Positions 54,602 to 64,000 of a stretch of 64,000 nt of DNA are shown one piece after another. Below the pieces are notes generated by a model. That model did no database searches, was not told the origin of the DNA, and worked only from the letters and a program-made list of their open reading frames with translations. Every line of letters starts with the position of its first letter. Positions within the stretch are counted from its first letter, which is position 1. The stretch comes from Paeniglutamicibacter sulfureus. GTDB lineage: Bacteria > Actinomycetota > Actinomycetes > Actinomycetales > Micrococcaceae. The DNA lies in contig NZ_JAULBL010000001.1 of the NCBI RefSeq assembly GCF_030512175.1, forward strand, positions 186,001 through 250,000, read 5' to 3'. Made by a program: the position numbers and the translations under genes.

Positions 54602-56131
54602 CTAGCCGCGGACCATCAGCGAGGGCATGCCCAGGTTGGTCTTGCTCCCGGTCGGGCCCGAACCGGGGGTGGGAACCCCGCAGCTTTCGGCTTGGGCGCG
54701 GTCCCACGCGTCGCCGGCGCGCGAGCGGCGTAGCGAGTACTGGTCGGTGGTCGGGTCGGAGACCAAATGGAAGGCTGCGGCCCCGGTGACCGGCACGGTG
54801 ACCAGGTCGCCCGGACGCGGTGCCTCGGCGCCGGCCGGCACGGAGAAGTGCACCAGGCGCTGGTCGGTGGTCCTGCCGGAGAGACGGTGGGTTTCCCCGG
54901 CCTTGCGGCCGGACTGCTCGGTCACCAACACCTCGACGGTGCGCCCGACCTGCTTGGCGTTCTCTTCCTTGGCGATGCGGTCCTGCAACGCGGTGAGCCG
55001 TTCGTAGCGTTCCTGCACCACCGCCTTGGGCAGCTGGTCCGGCAGGTCTGCGGCCGGGGTGCCGGGGCGCTTGGAGTACTGGAAGGTGAAGGCGGTGGAG
55101 AAGCGGGAGGCCTCGACCACGTCCAAGGTCCCTTGGAAGTCCTCTTCGGTCTCGCCCGGGAACCCGACGATGATGTCGGTGGTGATGGCTGCGTGCGGGA
55201 TGCGCTCGCGCACCTTGTCCAGGATGCCCAAGAACTTCTTCGAGCGGTAGGAGCGGCGCATGTCCTTGAGGACCTTGTCCGAGCCGGACTGCAGCGGCAT
55301 GTGCAGCTGCGGCATCACGTTGGGGGTCTCGGCCATGGCGTCGATGACGTCGTCGGTGAAGGCGGCCGGGTGCGGGCTGGTGAAGCGCACGCGCTCCAGG
55401 CCCTCGATCTGTCCGCAGGCGCGCAGCAGTTTTCCGAAGGCGAGCTTGTCGCCGAATTCGACGCCGTAGGAGTTCACGTTCTGGCCCAGCAGGGTGACCT
55501 CGATCGCGCCGTCCGCCACCAGCGCCTCGATCTCTGCGAGGATCTCGCCGGGTCGGCGGTCCCTCTCCTTGCCGCGCAGCGAGGGCACGATGCAGAAGGT
55601 GCAGGTGTTGTTGCAGCCCACGGAGATCGACACCCAGCCGGCGTACACCGACTCGCGGCGCGTGGGCAGGGTCGAGGGGAAGACGTCCAGGGACTCGAGG
55701 ATCTCCAGCTCGGCCTGCTTGTTGTGGCGCGAGCGGGCGAGCAGGGTGGGCAGCGAACCAATGTTGTGGGTGCCAAAGACAACGTCGACCCAGGGGGCCT
55801 TCTTCAGGATGGTGTCGCGGTCCTTCTGGGCCAGGCACCCGCCGACGGCGATCTGCATGTTCGGGCGCTCGCGCTTCAGCGGTGCCAGCATGCCCAGGTT
55901 GCCGTAGAGCTTGTTGTCAGCGTTTTCGCGCACGGCGCAGGTGTTGAACACGACCACGTCGGCGACCTCGCCGGTCAAGGCTTCGTCCTTGCGCGCCAGC
56001 CCGGCGTCCTCCAGCAGGCCGGAGAGGCGTTCGGAATCATGCACGTTCATCTGGCAGCCAAAGGTGCGCACCTCGTAGGTGCGGGGCAGCTCTTCGCCGT
56101 CAATCTGGGTCATCGGTTCGCGCTCAGTCAC
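54602..56131 (-). CDS. miaB: tRNA-2-methylthio-N6-dimethylallyladenosine synthase
   Basis: Radical-SAM methylthiotransferase acting on the MiaA product. The 509 residues hold an N-terminal UPF0004 domain with three cysteines ([31 protein letters not shown]) for one iron-sulfur cluster, the radical-SAM [15 protein letters not shown] near residue 170 for the other, and a C-terminal TRAM domain. A tail of about 50 residues after the TRAM domain is specific to this group. In-frame ATG 56113 is an equally good start. Operon miaB-miaA-dapF. Confidence 0.95.
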   Translation of the reverse strand: MTEREPMTQIDGEELPRTYEVRTFGCQMNVHDSERLSGLLEDAGLARKDEALTGEVADVVVFNTCAVRENADNKLYGNLGMLAPLKRERPNMQIAVGGCLAQKDRDTILKKAPWVDVVFGTHNIGSLPTLLARSRHNKQAELEILESLDVFPSTLPTRRESVYAGWVSISVGCNNTCTFCIVPSLRGKERDRRPGEILAEIEALVADGAIEVTLLGQNVNSYGVEFGDKLAFGKLLRACGQIEGLERVRFTSPHPAAFTDDVIDAMAETPNVMPQLHMPLQSGSDKVLKDMRRSYRSKKFLGILDKVRERIPHAAITTDIIVGFPGETEEDFQGTLDVVEASRFSTAFTFQYSKRPGTPAADLPDQLPKAVVQERYERLTALQDRIAKEENAKQVGRTVEVLVTEQSGRKAGETHRLSGRTTDQRLVHFSVPAGAEAPRPGDLVTVPVTGAAAFHLVSDPTTDQYSLRRSRAGDAWDRAQAESCGVPTPGSGPTGSKTNLGMPSLMVRG

Positions 56132-56218
56132 CGTTCAAGGTTACCCAAAGTTTCGAGGAGCAACATCTTGGGTCATGGGCAGCTCCTGGGAATGGCGGGT
56201 TCCCGCGCTCTGCCCCCC

Positions 56219-56488
56219 TCATTCGCCGGTGTACCTTCGGTGGAGGAACGGCGAGTTCCCGGACGGTGCCGGGAAAAACGAAGCACAACGGTGCCGGCTC
56301 CCGTCGTCCACCCGAACCCTGCAGCGCTTCGATCGGGGGGCGCCGAACGCCACGAACGCCAAGGTGCCGTCAAGGACCAAGGCAGCAAGTATCATTCCGA
56401 ACAGTTGCACCATGTCCTGTTGCCCTCCCAAGAGGAGGCCGACGACTGCGATCACCAGCACCATGGGAAGCAGAATGCAGCGAGCCAT
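56219..56488 (-). CDS. possible small membrane protein
   Basis: An 89-residue frame from ATG 56488 (the frame could start at a TTG further up). Residues 1-25 (MARCILLPMVLVIAVVGLLLGG) and 29-50 are hydrophobic, predicting two membrane helices, followed by a basic C-terminus. No good ribosome-binding site. It lies upstream of miaB on the same strand. Family not recognised. Confidence 0.4.
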   Translation of the reverse strand: MARCILLPMVLVIAVVGLLLGGQQDMVQLFGMILAALVLDGTLAFVAFGAPRSKRCRVRVDDGSRHRCASFFPAPSGNSPFLHRRYTGE

Positions 56489-56617
56489 GACATCCGAACG
56501 GCTCAATGGCGCGTACTGCTAGGCCGATTCAGGCCTCATAATCATTGAAAAGATCCAAGAAATATCCGGTTCGACACCGACAACGGCGCCTGGGGGCGCG
56601 GGCGCCCCCGGGTCGAG

Positions 56618-58684
56618 TCAGTCCCGATACTGTTCGGGCACCTTCCCATAGCTGTACCAGACCACTGCGTCCCCGGCCGCGTTGTCGTAAGCCAGGCGGG
56701 GCACGTCGAGCGACTGGCCCTGGTAGACCAGGTTGCCGATGGCGCATTCGCCGGGTTGCAGGGCCTGTTCACGCAGCTGGTTCCCGCTGTCGACCAGACG
56801 TGCCTCGAGGTAGTCGTCGTTGAGCATCCCGAAGTCCTTCGGGGATACCCGGCGCTGGGCATCGGGTGCCAGGTCGCCGATCCGGGTGTCCCCGCCGGCA
56901 CAGAAATTCACTTCCACGTTGACCACGTATTCGCTTTGGTCGATCGTCGGGTGCTGGATGTCGAACCGCGTGGCCGTGATCGTGGTCCCGTTGTCCAGCG
57001 TGGCCGTTTCGGAAATGTTGATCCAGTCGCGAATTGGCTCCGCCCTGTCGTCCTGCACCACCGCCATCGCGACCAGGCCTCCCAAGAGCGCCGCCACGAG
57101 GCCCGTTGCGATGCCGACCGAGCGGCGCCGACGCCGACGCCACTCGGCCACATCGGATGCCGTGCGCTTGGACTTCATCCTCAGTCGCGGCGCTCCGGCC
57201 AGGCGCTGGTCCAACGCCCTGCGCAGGGCCTTGGACCTGAAGTACAGGTCCGGGTAGATCATGGCCATGCGCAGCTTGTCGTCCAGCACAAAGAGGTTGC
57301 CCAGGCCGTCTTCGAGGACCGCCAGCAGGTTGTTCGCATCGGCAGCGTTTCCGGCAGTGGCCCCCGGCATCCGCAACTGCTGCCACTGCTCGATGAAGAT
57401 GGCTTCCCGGCCAATGACCAGTGCCGGGATGACGGGCAGCGGAGCGCCTTGAAAACCTCGGGGCGCCCAGGACTTGTATCTGCGGCGGTGGCCCCCGGTG
57501 GGCAGCCTGAGTTCGTTGATGGCCGCCGTGTTGGTCCCTGCCGACCGCTCGTTGGCCCGCTGCCTGCCTCTGGCACCCGGAGCCACCGGATCGACGGCCA
57601 GGTGCAGGCTGGAGGATGAGCGCGCCACGGCGGCCCGGATGTCGGCGACATCGGGTGCGGGGTCGGCACCGAGCCCCACGAGGGCACGCTCGCGTTGCAG
57701 CCGATCGGATCCCCCGGTGCCGGCGTACGCCAAAATGTCGCCAATCCAGGCGTCGGGAATCTGCGTCATCGACGTGGCGAAGTCTTCGAGCAGGAGCCGC
57801 CGTTCCCGCTCCGGCAGCATCTCCTCGCTCAGGAAAACGGCACAAAACTCGGCGCCTGCACCGATGAATTCCACCCCGGATTTGAAGGTTCCGCTGACGA
57901 TGCCGCCGCGTCGGTGCGCCAGCTGGCGATTGAGCAACTGCGCGGCCAGGAATCCCGCCGCGGAGCGCGGCACCATGACCGAAAGCAACACCGGGATGTT
58001 GTTCCCCAGCACCACGCCCGGGGCGTTGCCCACGGCAGTCGTGGACAACGGATCCGTGGCTGCCGGCCCGGTGTGGAAACCGTGCGTCGCAGAGCGTTTG
58101 GGGGTGCCGTCGGCCCATGTCCCGGCCAAGGGTGCGCTGTCGTTCTGCTTCACCGGGTACACGTGCCCGATCAGCGACTGGTCGTTGGTGAAGAACACCG
58201 CGCGGGTTCGACCGGCGGAAGGATCCAGCTGCGCGAGGACGGTTCGGGCCCGATCATGCAGATTTTCGGGATACACGTGGAAGGACGTGAACGCGGCCGC
58301 ATTCGAACCGGTGCGTTGCACCAGGTCGGCGGGCCAGAACGATTCCTCGACATGGATGGGGTCGGTGTTCTCGGGGATGCTCCCGGACCTGAACACTGCG
58401 GGGAGCCGGTTCCAGGACGCGGCCACTGCCTCGGTCGTCCCGCGGACGGTCACGGTTGCGGTATCACTCCCCAGCAGTGCCGTGACCTCGGGAAGTGCCA
58501 CCTGCCCCGGGCTCAATTCGACGGGTCGGGCCAGTTCGGTGCGCAGTGCCGCCAGCGCTGCGGACAGCGTCCCCGCCGCCTCGACCTGCTCATCGAGCAG
58601 CCCCATCCCGAAGCTCACGCCAAGGCACGCCTGGGTGTCCTCGCCATTGACCAGTTGCCAATTGCATCCACTCCAAACGGGCAT
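56618..58684 (-). CDS. large hypothetical protein with one membrane helix and a DUF4352-like C-terminal domain
   Basis: A 688-residue protein starting at ATG 58684, behind AGGAG. About 515 cytosolic residues of unknown fold precede a run of arginines (RRRRRSVG) and one membrane helix (about 523-545), and the last 130 residues should be outside. That outer domain has two cysteines (VEVNFCAGGD and PGECAIGNLVY) and the beta-sandwich look of DUF4352-like domains. The topology, a huge inside part with a small outside domain, is unusual for a receptor. It follows the RHS locus on the same strand and might take part in toxin export or handling; this is a guess from position. Confidence 0.7.
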   Translation of the reverse strand: MPVWSGCNWQLVNGEDTQACLGVSFGMGLLDEQVEAAGTLSAALAALRTELARPVELSPGQVALPEVTALLGSDTATVTVRGTTEAVAASWNRLPAVFRSGSIPENTDPIHVEESFWPADLVQRTGSNAAAFTSFHVYPENLHDRARTVLAQLDPSAGRTRAVFFTNDQSLIGHVYPVKQNDSAPLAGTWADGTPKRSATHGFHTGPAATDPLSTTAVGNAPGVVLGNNIPVLLSVMVPRSAAGFLAAQLLNRQLAHRRGGIVSGTFKSGVEFIGAGAEFCAVFLSEEMLPERERRLLLEDFATSMTQIPDAWIGDILAYAGTGGSDRLQRERALVGLGADPAPDVADIRAAVARSSSSLHLAVDPVAPGARGRQRANERSAGTNTAAINELRLPTGGHRRRYKSWAPRGFQGAPLPVIPALVIGREAIFIEQWQQLRMPGATAGNAADANNLLAVLEDGLGNLFVLDDKLRMAMIYPDLYFRSKALRRALDQRLAGAPRLRMKSKRTASDVAEWRRRRRRSVGIATGLVAALLGGLVAMAVVQDDRAEPIRDWINISETATLDNGTTITATRFDIQHPTIDQSEYVVNVEVNFCAGGDTRIGDLAPDAQRRVSPKDFGMLNDDYLEARLVDSGNQLREQALQPGECAIGNLVYQGQSLDVPRLAYDNAAGDAVVWYSYGKVPEQYRD

Positions 58685-58870
58685 GCTGCTCCTAACGTGT
58701 GACCGGCTGGATTCATTCTCGATGAGAACGGGACCGCCCGGTGTTTGCCTGACTCCGGGACTGAGACCGGCGTGGGTGAGATGGTGGACTGCAGAAACTA
58801 CCCGGATGTGCCCTCAGGCTCAACGAGCCCCCTTGAGCTAGTGTCTGCTCTCATGCATGCCAGCAGACCG

Positions 58871-59770
58871 TCAGATATTGTCCTGGGGAAATAGGGAGAT
58901 CCATCTGGGTTCCTCGTTAAACCGGTCATCAGCCATTTGAATATTTACTTCACTGCCGAATTCCCGGCCGAGCAACGACTCGATAAGGGCACTGCTTTTG
59001 TCCACCGTCCTCGTCCACTCCGGAACGGACGTCCCTCGGGGCGTGAACTCAATTTCACACAAGCGTTGCTTTACGGTCTGGGGTGCACCCAGCCACCGAA
59101 CCCGTACGCGGGGAACATCCACGAGTTCCGCCCACGACCAGGCCCGGTCATCGCTCGGGACCAGACCCTCGACTGGCCCAAGAAGGTCCTTGTTCATGCC
59201 CGCCCGGTCGGCCAAACGCCTCATCGCCTCGAGATACCTGCGTGGAACCGCGATTTCTTCATCGACAGCCGCCGTGGCCAGTGCCTGAATCGCATCCTGT
59301 GGCCGCCCTTCGGCAACCAATGCGTAAACCCGTTGCGTGACCGGTGCCGAGACGAGATGGCTGAACCACTCGGCAACCCATTGCGCCGCCATGAGTAGGC
59401 TGCGCTCCGGCCCTTCAGGCACTGGCGACACCACGGACGGTGCCCTGTCATGAGTGGCCACCCAGGGTGAGGTGCGTTCACTCCTGGGCAAGAGGTGGCT
59501 TGATGGAACAGACGCTGCCTGCCCTCGACGAAGCAGGTCCTGGGCGGCTTGCTCGTCCAGCTGGTTGCCCTTTCCCAGCAAAACAGCCGGCCAGCTGTTT
59601 CCGGTCATGAATGCCACAGGGAAGGGCGTGCGAACGCTGAAGGCCGCAACTTCGGCCCCTTGCGGCACTCCGGCAATTTCAAATAACCTGATCGACCTGA
59701 ACAGCCTTCGCGGAAGCACGATCTCCCGCAGTGCATAGGCCACGCCATGGTCCGCCCGCAGCTGACTCAA
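58871..59770 (-). CDS. hypothetical protein coupled to the RHS gene
   Basis: A 299-residue soluble protein. Its TTG start overlaps the RHS stop by four bases (TTGA), with GAGGGG before it, so translation is coupled. The N-terminus is MSQLRADHGVAYALREIVLP, a central helical region WVAEWFSHLV...PQDAIQALATAAVDEE follows, and the end is an alpha/beta mixture. There is no signal or membrane segment. Immediately after a toxin C-terminus is where immunity genes sit, so it is the first candidate for that role. No known immunity family is recognised. Confidence 0.7.
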   Translation of the reverse strand: MSQLRADHGVAYALREIVLPRRLFRSIRLFEIAGVPQGAEVAAFSVRTPFPVAFMTGNSWPAVLLGKGNQLDEQAAQDLLRRGQAASVPSSHLLPRSERTSPWVATHDRAPSVVSPVPEGPERSLLMAAQWVAEWFSHLVSAPVTQRVYALVAEGRPQDAIQALATAAVDEEIAVPRRYLEAMRRLADRAGMNKDLLGPVEGLVPSDDRAWSWAELVDVPRVRVRWLGAPQTVKQRLCEIEFTPRGTSVPEWTRTVDKSSALIESLLGREFGSEVNIQMADDRFNEEPRWISLFPQDNI

Positions 59771-62700
59771 TTTCCGCCCCTCAGGTCAACCGCCGGAAGA
59801 TAGTTCTCTTCATACCTTGGATATCCCGAAACCATTTGGGTCTCGAGATTGTAGAAGTCGCTGTCAGTACTCGGTTGACCGATATCCACAATCCTCTTGC
59901 CCTGTTTCATCTGGTGCGCGATCCATAGTTTATTGAACTGCAAGTCGACGCTATCGGTAAATTCCTTGGAACCATGCTCCAGCAAATAATTGTGGAGGCG
60001 TTCGGGCGTCGCATTGTAGTAACCGTATTCGTTTGCATTTGCGAAGGGCTTGACACGCCCCTCCATCCAACGGCCCATCACGACGGTGTCGGCCTGTGGA
60101 CGGGTGGTCAGCGGTGCAAGGAGCCGCCCGGTGATCTTCTGGCCAACGCCGCCACCGGCCCCGCCCATGATTCCGCCGCCGAGGGTACCCAGCGTGGTGG
60201 ATTGCAGGAAGCCTCCCGGCGTGTGCGGGCCCGGCCCGCTTGCATAGGTGTACGCGCTTCCGGCACCGCCGGACGCCGCACCGGAGGCAACCCCCTCTGC
60301 GACCGCCGCCCTCATGCCGGTTACGCCGGCAGCACCGAGGCGTCCAACCGCCATGGCACCGCCCAGGCCGCCGGTGACAGCCATGACCGCGGTCTGCCCC
60401 CAGTTCACGTCGCCCGTGGTCGCTTTCTGGATAATGACGTCGGCACCGGCACCGATAAGCGCCATGCCCACGGGACCGCCCACACCGGTGGCCATCAGCA
60501 CGCCGCCGGCCACGACCATGGCCCCGCCGGCAAAGTATTCCCAGTGCTCGCCCATCCAGTCCCCGGCCGCGGCCAGGGCGCCGTTGTTCGATTCCCGGTA
60601 GGCCGTCAGCTCGGCCTCGGTCACCGGGCGCAGGCCCAAGGGGTCGATGGCGTGCAGCGGGTCGTTGCCCGCGTAGGAGTAGGGGTTGGATGCCCAGCCT
60701 GCGCCGGCCACCGGATCCAGCGGATCCACGGAGAGGAACCCGCGCGTGGATGGGTCGTAGGCGCGGGCGCCGAGCCAATCCAGGCCCGCCACCTGCACCC
60801 CGCCGTTGGCCCCGATGCCCAGGCCTTCCGGCAGGCCCGGCACGGTGCCGGCGGCCATGGCCCAGGGGTTTGTCGCCTCGGTCGGGTGCGCGCCGCGCCA
60901 CCCGGCACCCAGCAGGGTGCCGTCCACCGCGGCCAGGCCGCCGGGTAGGGCGGCGACCGAGCGGTCGCCGACGGAGACCACGCGCGGGGCGTATTCCGCA
61001 GTGTCCCACCAGAGCGCGGTGCCATCCACCTCGGCCAGTTCACCCAGTGCATCCACCCACAGCGTGTGCAGCGTTCCGGGGCCCTGCGGACCGGTGTGCT
61101 CCACCGTGCGCAGGGTGCCCAGGCCGGACCACCCATATCGGGTGGTGCCTTCCGGTCCCGTGCCGGCGGTGCGCCGGCCCGAGGCGTCATAGGTGTATTC
61201 GGTCGTCCCCGCGTCGGTGGCGGTGGCCAACAGCTGGCCGGCCGCGTCGTAGGTGGAGGCGGTGGTGTGCCCGTTGGCGGTCTCGGCGGCAAGCCGGCCC
61301 GCCGCGTCGTAGCGCCACGTGGTCACGGTTCCGTCGGCGCCCTGCATGCGTTCCAGCTGGCAGGCGCCGTCATAGGCGTAGCGCGTCTCGGTCCCGCCGG
61401 TGCGGATCGCGGCGATGCGCCCGTCAGCGTCGCGCACCAGCTCGGTTGCCTCGACCCCGTCGGGGGTGGTCACCGTGTGGCGCACCAGCGCGCCGGCCTC
61501 GTAGTCCCAGCCCTGCAGGATCTCCCCGGCGCTGGCGCCCAGGAGCTTCCCGGCCGCGTCGTACGCGTAGGTGATGGTGCCGAACACGGGATGGTCGACG
61601 GCCGCCAGGCGGCCCGCGGCGTCGTGCCGGTACCCGGTGCGTGCGCCCTGCGGATCCAACAGTGCGGTGCGCCGCCCGTCAGCGTCGTATTCCCAGGCCA
61701 CGCCGGCACCGTCGCGGGTGCGGGCGACCAGCTGGCCTCGCCGGTTGAAGCGCAGCTCGTGCAGGGCGGCCGTTCCGTTGGGGCGGGTGCTGTCGGTGAT
61801 GCGCACGCTGCGCTCGCGCGCATCGCGCTCGATCCGGACCAGGGTTCGCCCGTCCAGCGAAGTGGTGGCAAGCCGCCCCGCCGCGTCGTAACCCCACGCG
61901 ATGCGCTGTCCGTCGGGGGTCTGCTGCCAGAGCGGCCGGCCGGCCGCGTCGTAGCCGGCCGTCGTGGTGCGGCCCAGCGGGTCGGTTTCGGACACGACCC
62001 GGTCCCCCTGGTCGTAGGCGCGGCGCACCACCGAACCCAGCGGGTCGGTGGTGGATACCAGGCGGCCGCGTTCGTCGTAGTCGTATCTGGTCACCCCGCC
62101 GAGCCCGTTCACGGCCTCGGTGAGCTGGCCCGCGGCGTCGTAGCGGAAGCGGCGGAGACCGAACACCGCGTCGGCGGCCCCGATGAGCCGGCCTGCCTTG
62201 TCGTAGTCGTAGCGGGCGGTGCCGCGCGAGGGCAGGCTGCGGGAGATGACCCGGCCCATCGCGTCGTAGCGGATCCGCTCGGCCTGCCCGTCGGGGAAGG
62301 TGCGGGCGATGATGCGGGAATCAGCGTCATAGGCCAGGGTGGTGCGCGCCCCGGAGGCGTCGATGTTGGCGCACGCGCGTCCGGCAGCGTCGTATTCGAT
62401 GCGGGTCACTGCCCCGGTCGGTGACACCTGTGCCGTCACCCGGCCGGCTGCGTCGCGTTCGAGCCGGGTGAGCCCGCCCTCGCCGTCGACGAGCTCGACC
62501 ACGCGTCCGCACATGTCATAGGTGGCCAGCTCGCTGCTGCCGTCGGCTTGCTCGGAGGCGACCGGGCGGCCGTATTCGTCGCAGCGCAGCGTGCCGCGCT
62601 CAAATTCGTCGGCGACGCTGAACGCGCCGGCGGCCGGGTCCGCGGAGAACTCCTGGCGCACCCCGGTGGGATCGAGAACCGCGGCCAGCTCCCCGTTCAC

Positions 62701-64000
62701 CCCGTACTCGCGTGCCCAGGTGTTGCCCTCCGGGTCGGTGATCCCGGTCAGCCGGGAGAGCGTGTCGTGGGCGAACCGCCATTCGGCGCCGTCGGAAAGC
62801 GCCAGGGAGGCCACTCGGCCCAGGTCGTCGAACCGGCGGGTGACCGCCCGGCCCAGCGGATCCACGGTGCGTTCCAGCGCGCCGTGGGCACCGTGCTCCA
62901 TCACCGTGCGTCCCCCCAGCGGATCGGTGATGACGGCCAGGGCGCCGCCGGGCGCGTACTCGAAGCGCCACAGCGCACCGTCCGCGTCGCGACGCGACGT
63001 CAGCCGCCCGGAGCCGTCATAGAGGTAAGAGGTGCGGGCACCGCCCGGGGAGACGGCCTCGGTGACCCGGCCGGCCTCATCGCGGTGCAGCCGTGCGGTG
63101 TTTCCGAAGGCGTTGGTGATGCCCTTCAGGTCCCCGAATCGGTCGTGGGCGAAGTCCAACATGACCCCGGTCGGGTCGGTGATGCGCACCAGCAGCCCGT
63201 CGCGCCAGTCGAGCTCGGTGCGCCCGCCCTCCGGGTCGATGACCGCGTTCGGGTTGCGCGCGGAGTCATCCGCATATTCGTACGTCACGACCGCGCCGGT
63301 GCCGCTGACCACGGTCAGGGGCCGGTCCGCGGCATCGTAGCCAAAGTTGAATTCCGCCCCGGTCGGGGTCAGGGTGCGGATGCGCCGGCCGCGCTCGTCA
63401 TAGGCGTGCACGCTCAGGCTGCCGTCGCGTTCGGTGGCGGAAACCAGGTTCCCCCACCGGTCATAAGCCATCGACTGGCGTTTGTCCTGCCCGTCGATGA
63501 CCCCGACGAGCCGGCCCTTGGCATCGGCAATCCAGGTATTGGAGCGGCTTCCGTCTTCGTCCGAGACCACCGTCAGCCGGCCGGGCAAGTAGGCAAAGCG
63601 GGTGGTGCGCCCGAAGGCCGAGACCTGGGTGAGCACCCGGCGCCGGGCGTCGTAGGTGTTCACGGCCTCGGCTACCCCGGCGGCATCGATAACGGCTTCG
63701 ATCAGTCCGGCTTCGTTCCACCGGTAGGTGCGGGTTCCGCCCGGGCCGGCCGCGGCGACCAATTTCCCGGAGGCGTCGTAGGAGAAGTTCACCCGGCGAC
63801 CGTCCGAGGCCTCGAGCCGGATGATCCGCCCGCCGTCATCCGGCTCGCCGGAGTATTCGGCACGGACCCAGCGGCCGCGTTCATGCTCAAGCCCCGTGAC
63901 GCGTCCATGGGCGTCGTGGTGTGCGGTGATGCCGGTGCCCGGACCGCGGTCCGTGGACAGCCAGGTGCCGGAGGTGGTGAATACCCATCGGCCCCCTGCA
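59767..64000 (-). CDS. RHS/YD-repeat toxin-like protein, 5' end beyond the window
   Basis: At least 1,411 residues; the frame is open to the right edge. Dozens of YD repeats (YDAAGRL and variants) fill about 1,000 residues and form the RHS shell. The RHS core ends GNDPLHAIDPLGL near 60,660. Then comes a glycine/alanine-rich hydrophobic region (60,600-60,110) with two or three possible membrane segments, and a terminal domain of about 105 residues: GRWMEGRVKPFANANEYGYY, KLWIAHQMKQGKRIVDIG and SDFYNLETQMVSGYPRY. I recall a similar W-I-QM-QGK-I-DIG / FYN-E block at the ends of other RHS and LXG proteins, presumably the toxin tip. Secretion route unknown. Confidence 0.88.
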   Translation of the reverse strand, partial: AGGRWVFTTSGTWLSTDRGPGTGITAHHDAHGRVTGLEHERGRWVRAEYSGEPDDGGRIIRLEASDGRRVNFSYDASGKLVAAAGPGGTRTYRWNEAGLIEAVIDAAGVAEAVNTYDARRRVLTQVSAFGRTTRFAYLPGRLTVVSDEDGSRSNTWIADAKGRLVGVIDGQDKRQSMAYDRWGNLVSATERDGSLSVHAYDERGRRIRTLTPTGAEFNFGYDAADRPLTVVSGTGAVVTYEYADDSARNPNAVIDPEGGRTELDWRDGLLVRITDPTGVMLDFAHDRFGDLKGITNAFGNTARLHRDEAGRVTEAVSPGGARTSYLYDGSGRLTSRRDADGALWRFEYAPGGALAVITDPLGGRTVMEHGAHGALERTVDPLGRAVTRRFDDLGRVASLALSDGAEWRFAHDTLSRLTGITDPEGNTWAREYGVNGELAAVLDPTGVRQEFSADPAAGAFSVADEFERGTLRCDEYGRPVASEQADGSSELATYDMCGRVVELVDGEGGLTRLERDAAGRVTAQVSPTGAVTRIEYDAAGRACANIDASGARTTLAYDADSRIIARTFPDGQAERIRYDAMGRVISRSLPSRGTARYDYDKAGRLIGAADAVFGLRRFRYDAAGQLTEAVNGLGGVTRYDYDERGRLVSTTDPLGSVVRRAYDQGDRVVSETDPLGRTTTAGYDAAGRPLWQQTPDGQRIAWGYDAAGRLATTSLDGRTLVRIERDARERSVRITDSTRPNGTAALHELRFNRRGQLVARTRDGAGVAWEYDADGRRTALLDPQGARTGYRHDAAGRLAAVDHPVFGTITYAYDAAGKLLGASAGEILQGWDYEAGALVRHTVTTPDGVEATELVRDADGRIAAIRTGGTETRYAYDGACQLERMQGADGTVTTWRYDAAGRLAAETANGHTTASTYDAAGQLLATATDAGTTEYTYDASGRRTAGTGPEGTTRYGWSGLGTLRTVEHTGPQGPGTLHTLWVDALGELAEVDGTALWWDTAEYAPRVVSVGDRSVAALPGGLAAVDGTLLGAGWRGAHPTEATNPWAMAAGTVPGLPEGLGIGANGGVQVAGLDWLGARAYDPSTRGFLSVDPLDPVAGAGWASNPYSYAGNDPLHAIDPLGLRPVTEAELTAYRESNNGALAAAGDWMGEHWEYFAGGAMVVAGGVLMATGVGGPVGMALIGAGADVIIQKATTGDVNWGQTAVMAVTGGLGGAMAVGRLGAAGVTGMRAAVAEGVASGAASGGAGSAYTYASGPGPHTPGGFLQSTTLGTLGGGIMGGAGGGVGQKITGRLLAPLTTRPQADTVVMGRWMEGRVKPFANANEYGYYNATPERLHNYLLEHGSKEFTDSVDLQFNKLWIAHQMKQGKRIVDIGQPSTDSDFYNLETQMVSGYPRYEENYLPAVDLRGGN

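Noticed and set aside
59951-63340. Many long alternative frames in the RHS gene
   Set aside because: All are out-of-frame shadows of a GC-rich repetitive gene.
60000-63900. Regularly spaced short repeats that might suggest a CRISPR array
   Set aside because: The periodicity comes from the YD repeats of the RHS protein, translates in one frame, and has no unique spacers.

Overview
The window is GC-rich throughout and reads as an actinobacterial chromosome, most likely Micrococcaceae (Arthrobacter sensu lato / Paeniglutamicibacter-like). This rests on the gene blocks infC-rpmI-rplT-RNA methyltransferase-pheST, argCJBDFR, hisC-hisB-hisH-hisA(priA), lexA with a divergent LysM gene, and hflX/dapF/miaA/miaB, and on start/stop overlaps (ATGA, GTGA, TTGA) and probable leaderless starts. 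No rRNA, tRNA, CRISPR array or transposase was seen.

Layout. 0.0-6.1 kb: arginine operon argC-J-B-D-F-R on the minus strand with an ARG-box-like element, followed by a truncated small membrane/secreted protein at the left edge. 6.3-7.9 kb: quinone oxidoreductase and a DUF1990 protein. 8.0-15.6 kb: a secondary-metabolism block with a Sfp-type phosphopantetheinyl transferase, divergent from a poly-lysine-synthetase-like (Pls-type) NRPS, an M1 metallopeptidase overlapping it, and a polyphosphate kinase 2. The Pls gene and ppk2 each carry a PHO-box-like direct repeat the same distance from the same -10 hexamer. 15.8-27.4 kb: a patchwork of accessory genes (methyltransferase, hypotheticals, lipoprotein, TPR protein, FAD monooxygenase, GIY-YIG-like protein, alpha/beta hydrolase, VOC protein, MerR regulator with a divergent membrane protein). 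As pheT and argC are neighbours in many actinobacteria, 7-27 kb looks like an insertion between them.

27.4-40.1 kb: pheT-pheS, a lipoprotein-type penicillin-binding protein, an LppM-like lipoprotein, HExxH and SIMPL proteins, Pcp, Nudix, TrmH-family methyltransferase and the rplT-rpmI-infC operon. L20 carries an extra C-terminal domain, and infC starts at AUU behind an attenuator-like hairpin. 40.2-46.2 kb: MFS transporter, SseB protein and the histidine operon, including a 49-residue membrane protein. 46.3-51.5 kb: the SOS region (LysM protein, lexA with an SOS box), a DinG-type helicase and hflX. 52.0-56.1 kb: RsmC-like methyltransferase, dapF, miaA, miaB. 56.2-64.0 kb: a large RHS/YD-repeat toxin-like protein cut by the right edge, with two downstream genes of unknown function.

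Start codons were moved from the longest open frame to sites with Shine-Dalgarno or operon-overlap support where visible. Family assignments come from motifs recognised by eye; no database search was run.
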